Assembly: GCF_013394305.1 (NCBI RefSeq)
Contig: NZ_AP019810.1
Coordinates: 310,001-374,000, forward strand
Source: Enterococcus mundtii
GTDB lineage: Bacteria; Bacillota; Bacilli; Lactobacillales; Enterococcaceae
Direction of reading: 5' to 3'
DNA length: 64,000 bases
This document shows positions 39,527 through 48,538 of this stretch, one piece after another. The notes below the pieces were generated by a model. That model was not told where the DNA came from. It saw nothing but the letters and a program-made list of their open reading frames with translations, and searched no databases. The translations under genes and the position numbers were made by a program. The first letter of the stretch is position 1. Each line of letters opens with the position of its first letter.

Positions 39527-40309
39527 TTATTCTGCTGAAGAGTTGTCGCCTTCAACAACATCAACGATTTCTTCGATTGAAGTCGCTGTGTTTTCTGCTG
39601 AAAAATCTTCTTCAACTACTTGATCTTCCCCTTGATTTCCTTCGATGAAAGCATCAGCCATTTTTGAAGTAATCAATTTAACGGCACGGATTGCGTCGTC
39701 GTTTGATGGGATAACTACGTCGATCTCATCTGGATCACAGTTTGTATCAACCATTGCTACGATTGGGATATTCAATTTGTGTGCTTCTTGAACGGCAATG
39801 CGTTCTTTACGTGGGTCAACGATGTACATTACATCTGGGATTCTTGGCATATCAGCGATACCACCTAAGAATTTTTCAAGACGTTCACGTTGTTTGTTCA
39901 AACCAGCAACTTCTTTTTTAGGTAGAACTGCAAAAGTTCCATCTTCTTCCATTGCATTGATTTGTTTCAAACGAGCGATACGTTTTTGGATCGTATCCCA
40001 GTTTGTCAATGTTCCACCTAACCAACGGTGGTTTACAAAGTATTGTCCAGCACGAGTAGCTTCATCTTTGATTGCTTCTTGTGCTTGTTTTTTTGTACCT
40101 ACGAATAAAGCAACGCCGCCTTCTTCTGCTACGCTCTTCATGTAATCGTAAGCTGCATCTACTAATTTAACTGTTTTTTGCAAGTCAATAATGTAGATTC
40201 CGTTTCTTTCTGTGAAGATGTATTTCTTCATTTTTGGGTTCCAGCGACGCGTTTGGTGACCAAAGTGTACGCCGGCTTCTAGTAATTGTTTCATTGAAAT
40301 TACTGCCAT
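39527..40309 (-). CDS. rpsB: 30S ribosomal protein S2
   Basis: A 260-aa protein: [55 protein letters not shown], and a Glu/Asp-rich tail. ATG 40309 follows a perfect GGAGGAAACAAAC ribosome site; the frame is open for 27 more codons upstream but those encode no S2 sequence. First gene of rpsB-tsf with a ~160-nt leader. Confidence 0.97.
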   Translation of the reverse strand: MAVISMKQLLEAGVHFGHQTRRWNPKMKKYIFTERNGIYIIDLQKTVKLVDAAYDYMKSVAEEGGVALFVGTKKQAQEAIKDEATRAGQYFVNHRWLGGTLTNWDTIQKRIARLKQINAMEEDGTFAVLPKKEVAGLNKQRERLEKFLGGIADMPRIPDVMYIVDPRKERIAVQEAHKLNIPIVAMVDTNCDPDEIDVVIPSNDDAIRAVKLITSKMADAFIEGNQGEDQVVEEDFSAENTATSIEEIVDVVEGDNSSAE

Positions 40310-40468
40310 GTTTGTTTCCTCCGATTTGGTTTTTATTTTCCCTCTTCTTGTCTTCCAACTCGCTAGCCAACTTTTACAAGCACCGACCAACGATCCAACA
40401 AGAATGTGGATTTATTGAGTAGTGACGCAAGATACACCAAAGTGATCTTTTTCTGCTCAACATTCAAT

Positions 40469-40497
40469 AGTTTAACTGAATTGGGCATAAAATTCAA
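40469..40497 (-). promoter_or_regulatory. rpsB promoter and leader
   Basis: Minus-strand TTGAAT (40492-40497), 17-bp spacer, TAAACT (40469-40474). The ~150-nt leader to the start may hold an S2-responsive structure, which I could not define. Confidence 0.6.
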
Positions 40498-40641
40498 GAA
40501 AAAAAATCAACTTACTTAATTTTTTGTGTCTTCTTTTTCTCCCTCTCATTTTTTTATTTTATTTCTTTGTTTTTTTATAAGGAATTCGTGAAAAAATAAA
40601 CAGGTAACTGGAAAATAAAGATGGGCAATTCAACGTTTTTT

Positions 40642-40650
40642 TGTTATGAT
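40642..40650 (+). promoter_or_regulatory. Extended -10 promoter of argR
   Basis: TGTTATGAT (extended -10) 34 bp before the argR ATG; no good -35. GTTAAAGGAG before the ATG is the ribosome site. Confidence 0.5.
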
Positions 40651-40683
40651 ACTTGTGAAAAGTTTCGTTAAAGGAGAACTAAA

Positions 40684-41163
40684 ATGCGAAAAACTGAGCG
40701 ACACTTGTTGATTAAACAAATCATTGAAGATTATACGATCCGTACACAAGATGAAATGTTAGCTAAGCTGACTGAAATGGGTGTATCTGCGACTCAAGCG
40801 ACGATTTCAAGAGATATACGTGACTTAAAAATCGTCAAGGCGCCTGATGAAAATGGTGTTTCCCATTTTGTCCTGTTCAAAGAAAAGGAGACAGCTGAAT
40901 CAAAAAGCGAAGATGAAAAACGTTTGATCCAGATGATTGAAGATATCGTGTTAAAAGTGGAACGAGTTCATTTTTTGACTATCGTCCACACCTTACCAGA
41001 CAACGCACCATTGTTCGCTGCTGTCTTAGATGAAATCAAACCGCCTCATATCGTTAGTACGATTGCTGGCTTTGATACAACGATCATTATTTCGAAAGAT
41101 GATGAAGATGCGCAGTTAGTTGAAAACTTCTTGCATCATCCCACTACAGCTACAATTTTTTAA
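40684..41163 (+). CDS. argR: Arginine repressor ArgR/AhrC family
   Basis: A 159-aa protein of full family length. N-terminal winged HTH (LLIKQIIEDYTIRTQDEMLAKL, ATQATISRDIRDLKIVK) and C-terminal oligomerisation/arginine-binding domain (TLPDNAPLFAAVLDE, IVSTIAGFDTTIIIS). With arginine it forms hexamers that bind ARG boxes and control arc and biosynthetic genes; arcABC and argS lie 10-15 kb away in this window. Ends in its own terminator. Confidence 0.93.
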   Translation: MRKTERHLLIKQIIEDYTIRTQDEMLAKLTEMGVSATQATISRDIRDLKIVKAPDENGVSHFVLFKEKETAESKSEDEKRLIQMIEDIVLKVERVHFLTIVHTLPDNAPLFAAVLDEIKPPHIVSTIAGFDTTIIISKDDEDAQLVENFLHHPTTATIF

Positions 41164-41199
41164 ATACCATAACAAATAGTAATTGTATCTATATTTTTT

Positions 41200-41224
41200 G
41201 ATGTTGGTGAAATTTGCCAGCATC
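41200..41224 (+). terminator. Terminator of argR
   Basis: GATGTTGG/CCAGCATC stem (one G-T type mismatch) followed by TTTTTTAT, 36 bp after the argR stop. Confidence 0.8.
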
Positions 41225-41277
41225 TTTTTTATTTGAATCAATACTAGAGAAGAACCTTGAACCTCTCTCAAGTTGAC

Positions 41278-41452
41278 TTAACCTTCAGTTACTACGAAAT
41301 TTCCGCTATACCTCGCACTCAATGCCTCATAGAAACAACAATAGTAATGTTTTCCACTAGTAGAATAAATACAAATTTGAGAAACACCACAAGCGCTAAA
41401 AACCATATAAAGCTTATTTAACTTTGAATTAGGCAGGTATTGCTTGTTCCAT
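41278..41452 (-). pseudogene. Frameshifted small gene, copy A (truncated)
   Basis: On the minus strand a ribosome site GGAGG precedes ATG 41452, but that frame stops after seven codons. One base out of phase, a stop-free frame runs NKQYLPNSKLNKLYMVF, SACGVSQICIYSTSGKHYY and CCFYEALSARYSG to a stop at 41278. Copy B (44847-45114) has the same offset and a longer 3' end. The conservation of the frame in both copies and the ribosome site suggest a former gene with a 1-base insertion, or a frameshift signal. No family recognised. Confidence 0.4.
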
Positions 41453-41563
41453 TATAAACCTCCACTTTTTTCTGATTGACGAAAAAACAGGCCCCCACAC
41501 TACTTATTTACATGTCATACTTTAATTTAAAAAACTTTTATAGCATAGAAAGGAAAAACGATT
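41286..41563 (+). repeat. Duplicated upstream block, copy 1
   Basis: 278 bp nearly identical to 44948-45226 (only scattered substitutions and a few single-base indels). Each copy ends exactly at the ATG of a family gene (41564 and 45227), so the gene was copied together with its upstream region. The block holds TTGACG and an AGAAAGGA ribosome site on the plus strand. Confidence 0.85.
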
Positions 41564-42547
41564 ATGACCTTCTTTCCCTTTGTCGATCCCAACCGTCGAC
41601 CACAAGCAGAGATCAAAAAAATGACAGAAGAACTTACTCGAAAATTTCATGCAATCGATCCAGATTTGACTTTGATACATAATGATAACTTTATTGATTA
41701 CGGTCCGGAGGTCTTTCCACAACTTTCGTCGATTTACTGGGATCCTCGCGTGGCAAATCATCCGATGGAACATTTTGTGTACTCGGAGTACCAACTTAGA
41801 TATAAAAACTATCCTCTTTACTGGTTTACTCCTTATGGTGAATGGCTTTACGAAACTTATAAAAAACCTGGAGGAACTCCAGATCCAGAAAGAAAAACTT
41901 TAAAAATGATTGAACAGACTCTCCTAAGAATCATTCATGACTATCAAGTGCGTAACCGACTCTACTGGAAAGACTTATTTACAGAAAAACAATTTGAACA
42001 GGAAAAGTTAGAACCTTATAAACGATTATCACAATTCGTTGGACCAGTAAAAATCATTAGTTCGCCAATTAGTTTCACTGACCCCAAACATCGATCTTTA
42101 GCTGCTGTAGAAAAGAATACCGAATTTTTAGAAACTCAATTAGATCACTTAGATTCTCAATTAACGGTGATTCATGATGATTCTTATATTGATTTTGGTC
42201 CGGATATTGGCCATTTTCTTGCGGAATGTCCTTATGATCCTGAAGAAGACGAGCCAGATGATCCTAGACGTTACTTATCTCACTATGATTACCACATTTA
42301 TTTTAATGAGACAGCCATTTACGGACTTTCTCCTTATAGTATAGGAACTAGTTTTCATGGCGACTTCTTTAATGGGGGGATTGCTAATGTTACGTACCTT
42401 GGACTTAGTAAGGAACTAGATGATGCGATCGAAGTGATTATGAGGAAATATATGCTCTATAATAAATATTACTGGCGCAACAATTATTCCTATGAAGATT
42501 TCCAAAAAATAGTGCGTAACTATAAAAAGACATGGAAGTTGAATTAA
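41564..42547 (+). CDS. Array protein 1: duplicated-domain protein of unrecognised family
   Basis: A 327-aa cytoplasmic-type protein (no signal peptide, no membrane segment), rich in D, Y, F and P. It is an internal tandem duplication: residues 4-62 (FPFVDPNRRPQAEIKKM, LTLIHNDNFIDYGPEVFPQL) align with 169-226 (ISFTDPKHRSLAAVEKN, LTVIHDDSYIDFGPDIGHFL), and YQVRNRLYWKDLFTEKQFEQ aligns with YMLYNKYYWRNNYSYEDFQK. Each half is ~160 aa. AGAAAGGAAAAACG precedes ATG. First of four paralogues on this strand, converging on an EndoU-like toxin gene. I do not recognise the family; an immunity role is a hypothesis. Confidence 0.8.
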   Translation: MTFFPFVDPNRRPQAEIKKMTEELTRKFHAIDPDLTLIHNDNFIDYGPEVFPQLSSIYWDPRVANHPMEHFVYSEYQLRYKNYPLYWFTPYGEWLYETYKKPGGTPDPERKTLKMIEQTLLRIIHDYQVRNRLYWKDLFTEKQFEQEKLEPYKRLSQFVGPVKIISSPISFTDPKHRSLAAVEKNTEFLETQLDHLDSQLTVIHDDSYIDFGPDIGHFLAECPYDPEEDEPDDPRRYLSHYDYHIYFNETAIYGLSPYSIGTSFHGDFFNGGIANVTYLGLSKELDDAIEVIMRKYMLYNKYYWRNNYSYEDFQKIVRNYKKTWKLN

Positions 42548-42600
42548 TTCAACATCTTATGATTGAACTAAAAAAATCTTGAACAGAAAGGATAGTAACT

Positions 42601-43581
42601 ATGACCTTCTTCCCCTTTGTCGATCCCAACCGTCGACCACAAGCAGAGATCAAAAAAATGGCAGAAGAACTCACACAAAAATTTCAAGCAATCGATCCAG
42701 ATTTGACTTTGATACATAATGATAACTTTATTGATTACGGTCCAGAGGTCTTTCCACAACTTTCGACTATTTATTGGGACCCTCGTGTGCCAGATCATCC
42801 GATGGAACATTTTGTGTATTCGGAGTATCTGCTTAGATATGGCGGCTATCCTCTTTACTGGTTTACGCCTTATGATGAACAAATTTACGAATATTATAGA
42901 AAACCGAGCGGGGCTTCAGATTCTTCTAGACAAGCAGTAAAAGTGATTGACCAAGCTATCTTAAAAGTCATTCATGATTATCAAGTGCATAACCTGTTCT
43001 ATTGGAATGACTTATTTACAGAAAAACAATTGGAACAGGAAAGGTTAAAACCTTATAATCGTCCATCACAATTCATTGGACCAGGAGAACTCGTTAGTTC
43101 GCCGATTAGTTTCACTGACCCCAAGCATCGACCTTTGGCTGCTGTAGAAAAGAATACTGAATTTCTGAAAACTCAACTAGAACAATTAGATTCTCGATTA
43201 ACTATTTCTCACAATGATTCGTATATTGATTTCGAACCAAAAATAAGTCGTTTCTTAGCTGAATGTTCCTATGATCCCGAAGAAGATGATCCTAACGATC
43301 CGATAAATAAATTATGTGGTGAAGAATATAAAATTTATTATGATAATATTCTACTATTCAGCTTTTATCCTTTTCAATTAGGCTACGGTTATCATGGTAA
43401 TTTCTACGAGGGAGGCATTCCTAACACAACGTATCTTGGGTTAAGTCAAGAATTCATAAATCAAATTGATAATATTATCTCAATTTATATGATTTTTAAT
43501 CTATATTATTGGCGTGATCAGTATTCTCCAGAGGAATTCCAGTATGAAATTCATAAATATAAGAAAATGTGGTGCTTATAA
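42601..43581 (+). CDS. Array protein 2: duplicated-domain protein of unrecognised family
   Basis: A 326-aa paralogue of the preceding gene, 53 bp downstream. The first ~80 residues are almost identical to copy 1; residues ~95-125 differ (KPSGASDSSRQAVKVIDQAI), and the last ~80 residues diverge most (EYKIYYDNILLFSFYPFQLG). The same two-half architecture holds (VDPNRRPQ and TDPKHRPLAAVEKN). An AGAAAGGATAG ribosome site and ~45 bp of upstream sequence are shared with copy 3 (CTTATGATT...TTGAA-AGAAAGGA). Function unknown. Confidence 0.8.
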   Translation: MTFFPFVDPNRRPQAEIKKMAEELTQKFQAIDPDLTLIHNDNFIDYGPEVFPQLSTIYWDPRVPDHPMEHFVYSEYLLRYGGYPLYWFTPYDEQIYEYYRKPSGASDSSRQAVKVIDQAILKVIHDYQVHNLFYWNDLFTEKQLEQERLKPYNRPSQFIGPGELVSSPISFTDPKHRPLAAVEKNTEFLKTQLEQLDSRLTISHNDSYIDFEPKISRFLAECSYDPEEDDPNDPINKLCGEEYKIYYDNILLFSFYPFQLGYGYHGNFYEGGIPNTTYLGLSQEFINQIDNIISIYMIFNLYYWRDQYSPEEFQYEIHKYKKMWCL

Positions 43582-43773
43582 TAACCAAGCAACACTATTC
43601 TTTACTATGATAAGAAAACCGATTTAATGCTTAAATAGGTGTCCAACCTAGATGTTTATTATCGCTTTACTCAAGTTCTCTTCACTTCGACTTTTACGAA
43701 AAAAATTCTTTAGAATGCCTTTTAACATGTTATGATTCAAATAAAAAACCTTGAATAGAAAGGAATAATACCT

Positions 43774-44772
43774 ATGACCTTCTTCCCCTTTGTCGATCCC
43801 AATCGTCGACCGCAAGCCAAGATCAGAAAAATGACAGAAGAACTCACACAAAAATTTCAAGCAATCGATCCAGATTTGACTTTGATACATAATGATAACT
43901 TTATTGATTATGGTCCAGAGGTCTTTCCAAAGCTATCGAAAATTTATTGGGACCCTCGTGTGCCAGATCATCCGATGGAACATTTTGTGTATTCGGAGTA
44001 TCTGCTTAGATATGGCGGCTATCCTCTTTACTGGTTTACGCCTTATGATGAACAAATTTACGAATATTATAGAAGCCCTGGAGGGAATGCAGACTCGCGA
44101 AGAAAAACTTTAAAAATGATTGAACAGACTCTCCTAAGAATCATTCATGACTATCAAGTTCATAACCTTCTCTATTGGAAAGATATATTTACAGAAAAAC
44201 AATTTGAACAGGAGAAGTTAAAACCCTACAAGAGAGTATCGCAATCTATTGGACCTGGCGAACTAATTAGTTCACCAATTAGTTTCACTGACCCCAAGCA
44301 TCGACCTTTAGCTGCTGTAGAAAAGAATACGGAATTTCTAGAAACTCAGTTAGATCAATTAGATTCTCGATTAACCGTGATTCGTGATGACTCATACATT
44401 GATTTTGATCCAGATATCGGTCATTTTCTTGCGGAGTGCCCTTACGATCCAGAGGAAGACGAGCCAGATGATCCTAGACGTTATTTGTCTAATGAAGAGT
44501 ATACAATTAGTTACGGCGGTATTTCTTTATTTGGTTGTTCCCCTTATCAATTAAGCTATGGAATACATGGGGATTTTTATAACGAATGGATGTTTAATAC
44601 GGACTACCTTGGTTTAAGCGAACAATTGAATAATTCAATTTTAGCTATCATCTATCAATATCAACAGAACAATTTATATTATTGGCGTACTGTGTATACA
44701 CCTGAAATGTTTCAAAAAAAAATCAATGAATATAAAGAAAGAGGTTTAAGCAGGCTTGGAAAAAAACTTTAA
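43774..44772 (+). CDS. Array protein 3: duplicated-domain protein of unrecognised family
   Basis: A 332-aa paralogue. The N half matches copy 2 through residue ~95 and then switches to copy 1-like sequence (RRKTLKMIEQTLLRIIHDYQV), i.e. it is a mosaic. The end of the C half (LFGCSPYQLSYGIHGDFYNEW, then NNLYYWRTVYTPE) is shared with copy 4. A basic tail (ERGLSRLGKKL) is added. The 192-bp gap before it carries no gene. A terminator follows at 44790. Function unknown. Confidence 0.8.
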   Translation: MTFFPFVDPNRRPQAKIRKMTEELTQKFQAIDPDLTLIHNDNFIDYGPEVFPKLSKIYWDPRVPDHPMEHFVYSEYLLRYGGYPLYWFTPYDEQIYEYYRSPGGNADSRRKTLKMIEQTLLRIIHDYQVHNLLYWKDIFTEKQFEQEKLKPYKRVSQSIGPGELISSPISFTDPKHRPLAAVEKNTEFLETQLDQLDSRLTVIRDDSYIDFDPDIGHFLAECPYDPEEDEPDDPRRYLSNEEYTISYGGISLFGCSPYQLSYGIHGDFYNEWMFNTDYLGLSEQLNNSILAIIYQYQQNNLYYWRTVYTPEMFQKKINEYKERGLSRLGKKL

Positions 44773-44789
44773 ATAGATTCCGATAAATA

Positions 44790-44838
44790 AAAAGACCAAT
44801 ATCAAAGCTTGAAAAATAGTTTTGACATTAGTCTTTTT
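44790..44838 (+). terminator. Terminator after array gene 3
   Basis: AAAAAGAC-AAT-TCAAA pairs with TTTGA-ATT-GTCTTTTT around GCTTGAAAAATAG; T/A tracts on both sides, so it may work in both directions. Confidence 0.75.
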
Positions 44839-44846
44839 ATAGTTAA

Positions 44847-45114
44847 TTAATAAGTCCCACATCTGCGTTTCTTATTCACCCATGTCATTAGAAAATCTTT
44901 TACTTCAGAGTATATATTTATTTTAAAATAGGATATGCTGATACCACCAGTTACTACGAAAGTTCCGCTATACCTCGCACTCAATGCCTCATAGAAACAA
45001 CAATAGTAATGTTTTCCACTAGTAGAATAAATACAAATTTGAGAAACACCACAAGCGCTAAAAATCATATAAAGCTTATTTAACTTTGAATTAGGCAGGT
45101 ATTGCTTGTTTCAT
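44847..45114 (-). pseudogene. Frameshifted small gene, copy B
   Basis: The minus strand has AGAGG before ATG 45114, whose frame stops after seven codons; one base out of phase the frame is open from there to 44847 (QYLPNSKLNKLYMIF, SACGVSQICIYSTSGKHYY, CCFYEALSARYSGTFVVTGG and a tail ending KKRRCGTY). If rejoined it would be an ~88-aa Cys-containing protein. It shares its first ~57 codons with copy A. No known family. Confidence 0.4.
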
Positions 45115-45226
45115 TATAAACCTCTACTTTTTTCTGATTGACGAAAAAAACAGTCCCCAACACTCCTTATTTACATGTCATAATTTAATTAAAAAAATTT
45201 TTATAGATAGAAAGGAAAAAACGATT
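44948..45226 (+). repeat. Duplicated upstream block, copy 2
   Basis: Second copy of the block at 41286-41563, ending at the ATG of array gene 4. The duplication boundary on the left is at CAGTTACTACGAAA in both. Confidence 0.85.
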
Positions 45227-46171
45227 ATGACCTTCTTCCCCTTTGTCGATCCCAATCGTCGACCACAAGCCAAGATTCGAAAAATCACAGAAGAACTCAC
45301 ACAAAAATTTCAAGCAATCGATCCAGATTTGACTCTGATACATAATGATAACTTTATTGATTATGGTCCAGAGGTCTTTCCACAACTTTCGTCGATTTAC
45401 TGGGATCCTCGTGTGCCAGATCATCCAATGGAACATTTTGTGTATTCGGAGTATCGGTTGAAATATCAATTTTATACGCTCTATTGTTTTACACCTTATG
45501 GCGAACAAATTGATGAACATTACGGAAAAGTAAATCATTCGGATCGAAAAACGCTACAAGCAATTGACGATTTGATATTAACTGTTATTCACACTTATCA
45601 AGCAAAAAACTTATCTTACTGGAAGGATTTATTTCCAGAAGAACAATTCCAACAAACAATCGCATCTCATTATCAAAGAACTTCACAGATGATCGGTGAA
45701 GGTAGAAAAAGTAGTCGACTAATCACCTTCACTGACCCTAAGCATCGACCTTTGGCCGCTGTAGAAAAGAATACGGAATTTCTAGAAACTCAGTTAAATC
45801 AATTAGATTCTCGACTAACTGTGACCCATGATGATTCATTTATTGATTTTGGTCCAAGTGATGGACATTTTCTTGCTGAGTGTCCTTATGATCCAGAGGA
45901 AGAATATGAGATTTGCTATGAAGATATTCCTCTATTTGGTTGTTCTCCCTATAACATAAGCTTTGGTATACATGGAGATTTTTACAGTAAATGGATGTTG
46001 AATATTGATTATCTTGATTTAAGAGAGCGATTGAATAACCCTACTTTAGCTATTATTCATCAATATCAGTTAGATAATCTATATTACTGGCGTGATCATT
46101 ATTCCACTGAAAAATTCCAATCTGAAGCCCTTGATTCCAAAGAACGCGGGCTACGACAAATCCACTCCTGA
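45227..46171 (+). CDS. Array protein 4: duplicated-domain protein of unrecognised family
   Basis: A 314-aa paralogue, the shortest. The N-terminal ~75 residues are family-typical; residues ~76-165 are divergent (YQFYTLYCFTPYGEQ, HYQRTSQMIGEGRKSSR). The C half keeps FTDPKHRPLAAVEKNTEF and FIDFGPSDGHFL but lacks the ~14-residue Asp/Arg segment (EPDDPRRYLS) found in copies 1 and 3. Its stop is 333 bp from the stop of the convergent EndoU-type gene, with a two-way terminator between. Function unknown. Confidence 0.8.
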   Translation: MTFFPFVDPNRRPQAKIRKITEELTQKFQAIDPDLTLIHNDNFIDYGPEVFPQLSSIYWDPRVPDHPMEHFVYSEYRLKYQFYTLYCFTPYGEQIDEHYGKVNHSDRKTLQAIDDLILTVIHTYQAKNLSYWKDLFPEEQFQQTIASHYQRTSQMIGEGRKSSRLITFTDPKHRPLAAVEKNTEFLETQLNQLDSRLTVTHDDSFIDFGPSDGHFLAECPYDPEEEYEICYEDIPLFGCSPYNISFGIHGDFYSKWMLNIDYLDLRERLNNPTLAIIHQYQLDNLYYWRDHYSTEKFQSEALDSKERGLRQIHS

Positions 46172-46420
46172 ATATTCAAAATGGTGTACTTAATGCTCAG
46201 TCAATTACAAAAAAATGACAGAAAGACTCTTGTAAAAAAATAATACTTTATCTATAGACTTAATTTAATTATTTCACAAAATGTTTTTTTATTTTCGTTT
46301 AAAAATTTGCTAAAAACCCTCTAGATTAAGCTTTCTATAATAGCCTTAATATTTTATATAGTAGGTACCATAAATACACAAAAAAATTATTGAAGTGTGA
46401 ACAGTTCTAAAATATCTGAA
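46172..46420. other. AT-rich gap, no gene seen
   Basis: Between array gene 4 and the shared terminator. No frame with a ribosome site on either strand; notably no minus-strand gene follows the toxin-like gene where an immunity gene would normally sit. Confidence 0.5.
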
Positions 46421-46461
46421 AAAGACTAATAACTCAATTTTTTTTAGAGTTATTAGTCTTT
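46421..46461. terminator. Bidirectional terminator between array gene 4 and the EndoU gene
   Basis: AAAGACTAATAACTC (46421-46435) pairs perfectly with GAGTTATTAGTCTTT (46447-46461); A and T tracts on both sides. Confidence 0.9.
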
Positions 46462-46504
46462 ATTATTTTGTTGTAAATTATAAATATTTTCTAATCTCTT
46501 AACT

Positions 46505-48538
46505 CTAATTTATAAATGGGTACGCTGTCACAACGTTTACCTTTCCATTTGCTTTTACATTCACATGTATTTTTATTTCAAAATTACCACTGCTTTCCTT
46601 TTCAATATAATCTTGTGGACCTGGAACATTTGTGACATTTTTCTCTACAATCCTTTCAACCTCACTAGTAATTTTTTCTGCATCCCAATTATCTGGAAAA
46701 ACGGTAGATCCTGCTCTCTTGAAATCTTTCCCATAACTCACATCGGATTTAAAAGGTTTTCCTTCCACCACCGTTCCTGTCGGTTTATAAACTACCCCAC
46801 TTTCCGGATTATAAAAATCAGGATGGCGCGAATGAGCACCTGATATAGTCAATTTTCCATCTTTCCCCGGTCTTACCTCTCCCGCCACATGGCGCAAGGC
46901 TTTACGGTTATAGTATTCGGTGGTTGGTAACTTCTCTACCAAGGCTTCATTTGGACACCCTTTGGTGATTAGAGCCTTTTCCGCTTCCAATACGCGAGCG
47001 GCTTCGGCTTCTTCGACTTCAATCGCTGCTAGGATAACTTCTTCGGATTCAACTGCTTGTAAGACAGAAATCATTTCAGACCATGGTAAGCACATGGCGA
47101 TGAGCAAGATATCCACTGGTTCGAGCTTCAATTGGGACTGCTTGATGACCCAGTCGGTATTTTCGTAATTTGGTAAGTGCTTCAATACACTACCACCGAC
47201 TTCAGAAATCGCTGCAATGGTGGTGTCATCTAAACTCTTTGGCAAAGAATTCGTGCGTTCTTCATCAAACAAGCCATCGGCTAACGCATAGTAGTTGCAA
47301 TAGACACCGAAAAAGCTTTGCACTTTGCGGATCGTATAGATGATTTCTTGGTTAAAACCGATGTCGATTTGGTCTAAGGGAACAATTTCTTGCGTTCCCC
47401 GATACACAAACTCACCTTCCCGATCAATGACAACTTCTTTGTCATTGGCTTTCGCTGCGATCCGGAATAGATTGGTCTGAAACGTATCAGGCAATTGATC
47501 AATCAGCGCATCCCGCTCATCGATCATCTGACGGGTGATTTCTTTTCCGATGTCATTGACGGAATCGACATCTGTTGGGACTACTGCTCCAAATTGGACG
47601 GACGAGTATTCTTTGACCAGTTCCAAGGCTTGTTCAGGTGTGGCGATTTCTGCTAAAAATGTATCAAAGTCCGTCTCCAAGGGAATCGTGATGCCCCGAA
47701 TATCATATTGCGTGTATAGTTCTTGGCGATGATCATAGGCGGTATAGCTCATGGTCACATTGACATAGGGTGTTCCTGGACCATTATATGGAGAAAAATT
47801 GATTTGTTTCAGGGCGCCGATCCGTGGAGGTAATTTTTCATTTCCCGGTAAGTATTCATTCAGTGAAGTATCTGGATAAACTAATAGACTTTGATCATTC
47901 GTGTCTTTAGGAACGAACAATCCGCTCATACCGTCTGTGCCGGTTCGCATCTCATATCCAGATAGTTCTGGTGTTGTTTGTATGTATTCAAGGAACTGGT
48001 TTTGGACCGTAATCCAGCTAGCCAACTCGATTTTGGTGGTCGGATAAATCTCAACGGGGTCTTCTGGAGCATCAATGGCATCACCGAGCAAGCTGATCGA
48101 CTGCCTTAGGATACTTGTCGAAGTCAAACGGTACAATTGGCTGACAGCTGTCTCTTTGGTTGATTCTTTTAAGTAGGGTCGGGTAAATTCAGCAAAGGCG
48201 GTAGCTTGGATGATCGGTGCAATTTTTGAACGGGCAAATCGGGTACTGAGGGGTAACGTACTTGGCCCTTCCATCACGTCTAAATAATCCGCTAGAACTA
48301 AATTATCAAATACGTTATGTTCGGCAGTCAGGGTATCCGTAAATCCTCGGAGTTTTGCCCATTCGTTCCATGTTTTTTCATCTTTTGCTGGCGAAGTGCC
48401 ACTTAAATCAATCGCAACAGCCGGACGCGAGGTCGCTTCTTTGGAGGATCGATCACTCGCAAAGGCTAAGAGTGTCGGTTGGAAAACCGACGACAACAAC
48501 ATTACAACCATCAACAACGAGAACCATTTCTTTTTCAT
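46505..48538 (-). CDS. Secreted protein with C-terminal EndoU-like nuclease (polymorphic toxin)
   Basis: A 677-aa protein. Residues 1-28 are a Sec signal peptide (MKKKWFSLLMVVMLLSSVF, cleaved near AFA). Residues ~30-540 are an unassigned helical and mixed region. The last ~120 residues fit the bacterial EndoU RNase toxin domain: SGAHSRHPDF, then RAGSTVFPDNWDAEKITSEVERI and KIHVNVKANGKVNVVTAYPF; His residues and the final TAYP are the expected active-site region. Just before it lies a short pre-toxin segment (YYNRKALRHVAGEV). ATG 48538 follows GGAG; an upstream ATG lacks a ribosome site. No LXG, WXG or LPXTG motif seen. It faces the four-gene array tail to tail. Confidence 0.7.
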   Translation of the reverse strand: MKKKWFSLLMVVMLLSSVFQPTLLAFASDRSSKEATSRPAVAIDLSGTSPAKDEKTWNEWAKLRGFTDTLTAEHNVFDNLVLADYLDVMEGPSTLPLSTRFARSKIAPIIQATAFAEFTRPYLKESTKETAVSQLYRLTSTSILRQSISLLGDAIDAPEDPVEIYPTTKIELASWITVQNQFLEYIQTTPELSGYEMRTGTDGMSGLFVPKDTNDQSLLVYPDTSLNEYLPGNEKLPPRIGALKQINFSPYNGPGTPYVNVTMSYTAYDHRQELYTQYDIRGITIPLETDFDTFLAEIATPEQALELVKEYSSVQFGAVVPTDVDSVNDIGKEITRQMIDERDALIDQLPDTFQTNLFRIAAKANDKEVVIDREGEFVYRGTQEIVPLDQIDIGFNQEIIYTIRKVQSFFGVYCNYYALADGLFDEERTNSLPKSLDDTTIAAISEVGGSVLKHLPNYENTDWVIKQSQLKLEPVDILLIAMCLPWSEMISVLQAVESEEVILAAIEVEEAEAARVLEAEKALITKGCPNEALVEKLPTTEYYNRKALRHVAGEVRPGKDGKLTISGAHSRHPDFYNPESGVVYKPTGTVVEGKPFKSDVSYGKDFKRAGSTVFPDNWDAEKITSEVERIVEKNVTNVPGPQDYIEKESSGNFEIKIHVNVKANGKVNVVTAYPFIN

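Noticed and set aside
42568-42882. Minus-strand frames repeated within every array gene
   Set aside because: They repeat only because the sense genes are paralogues; no ribosome sites and their lengths vary with sense-strand divergence.
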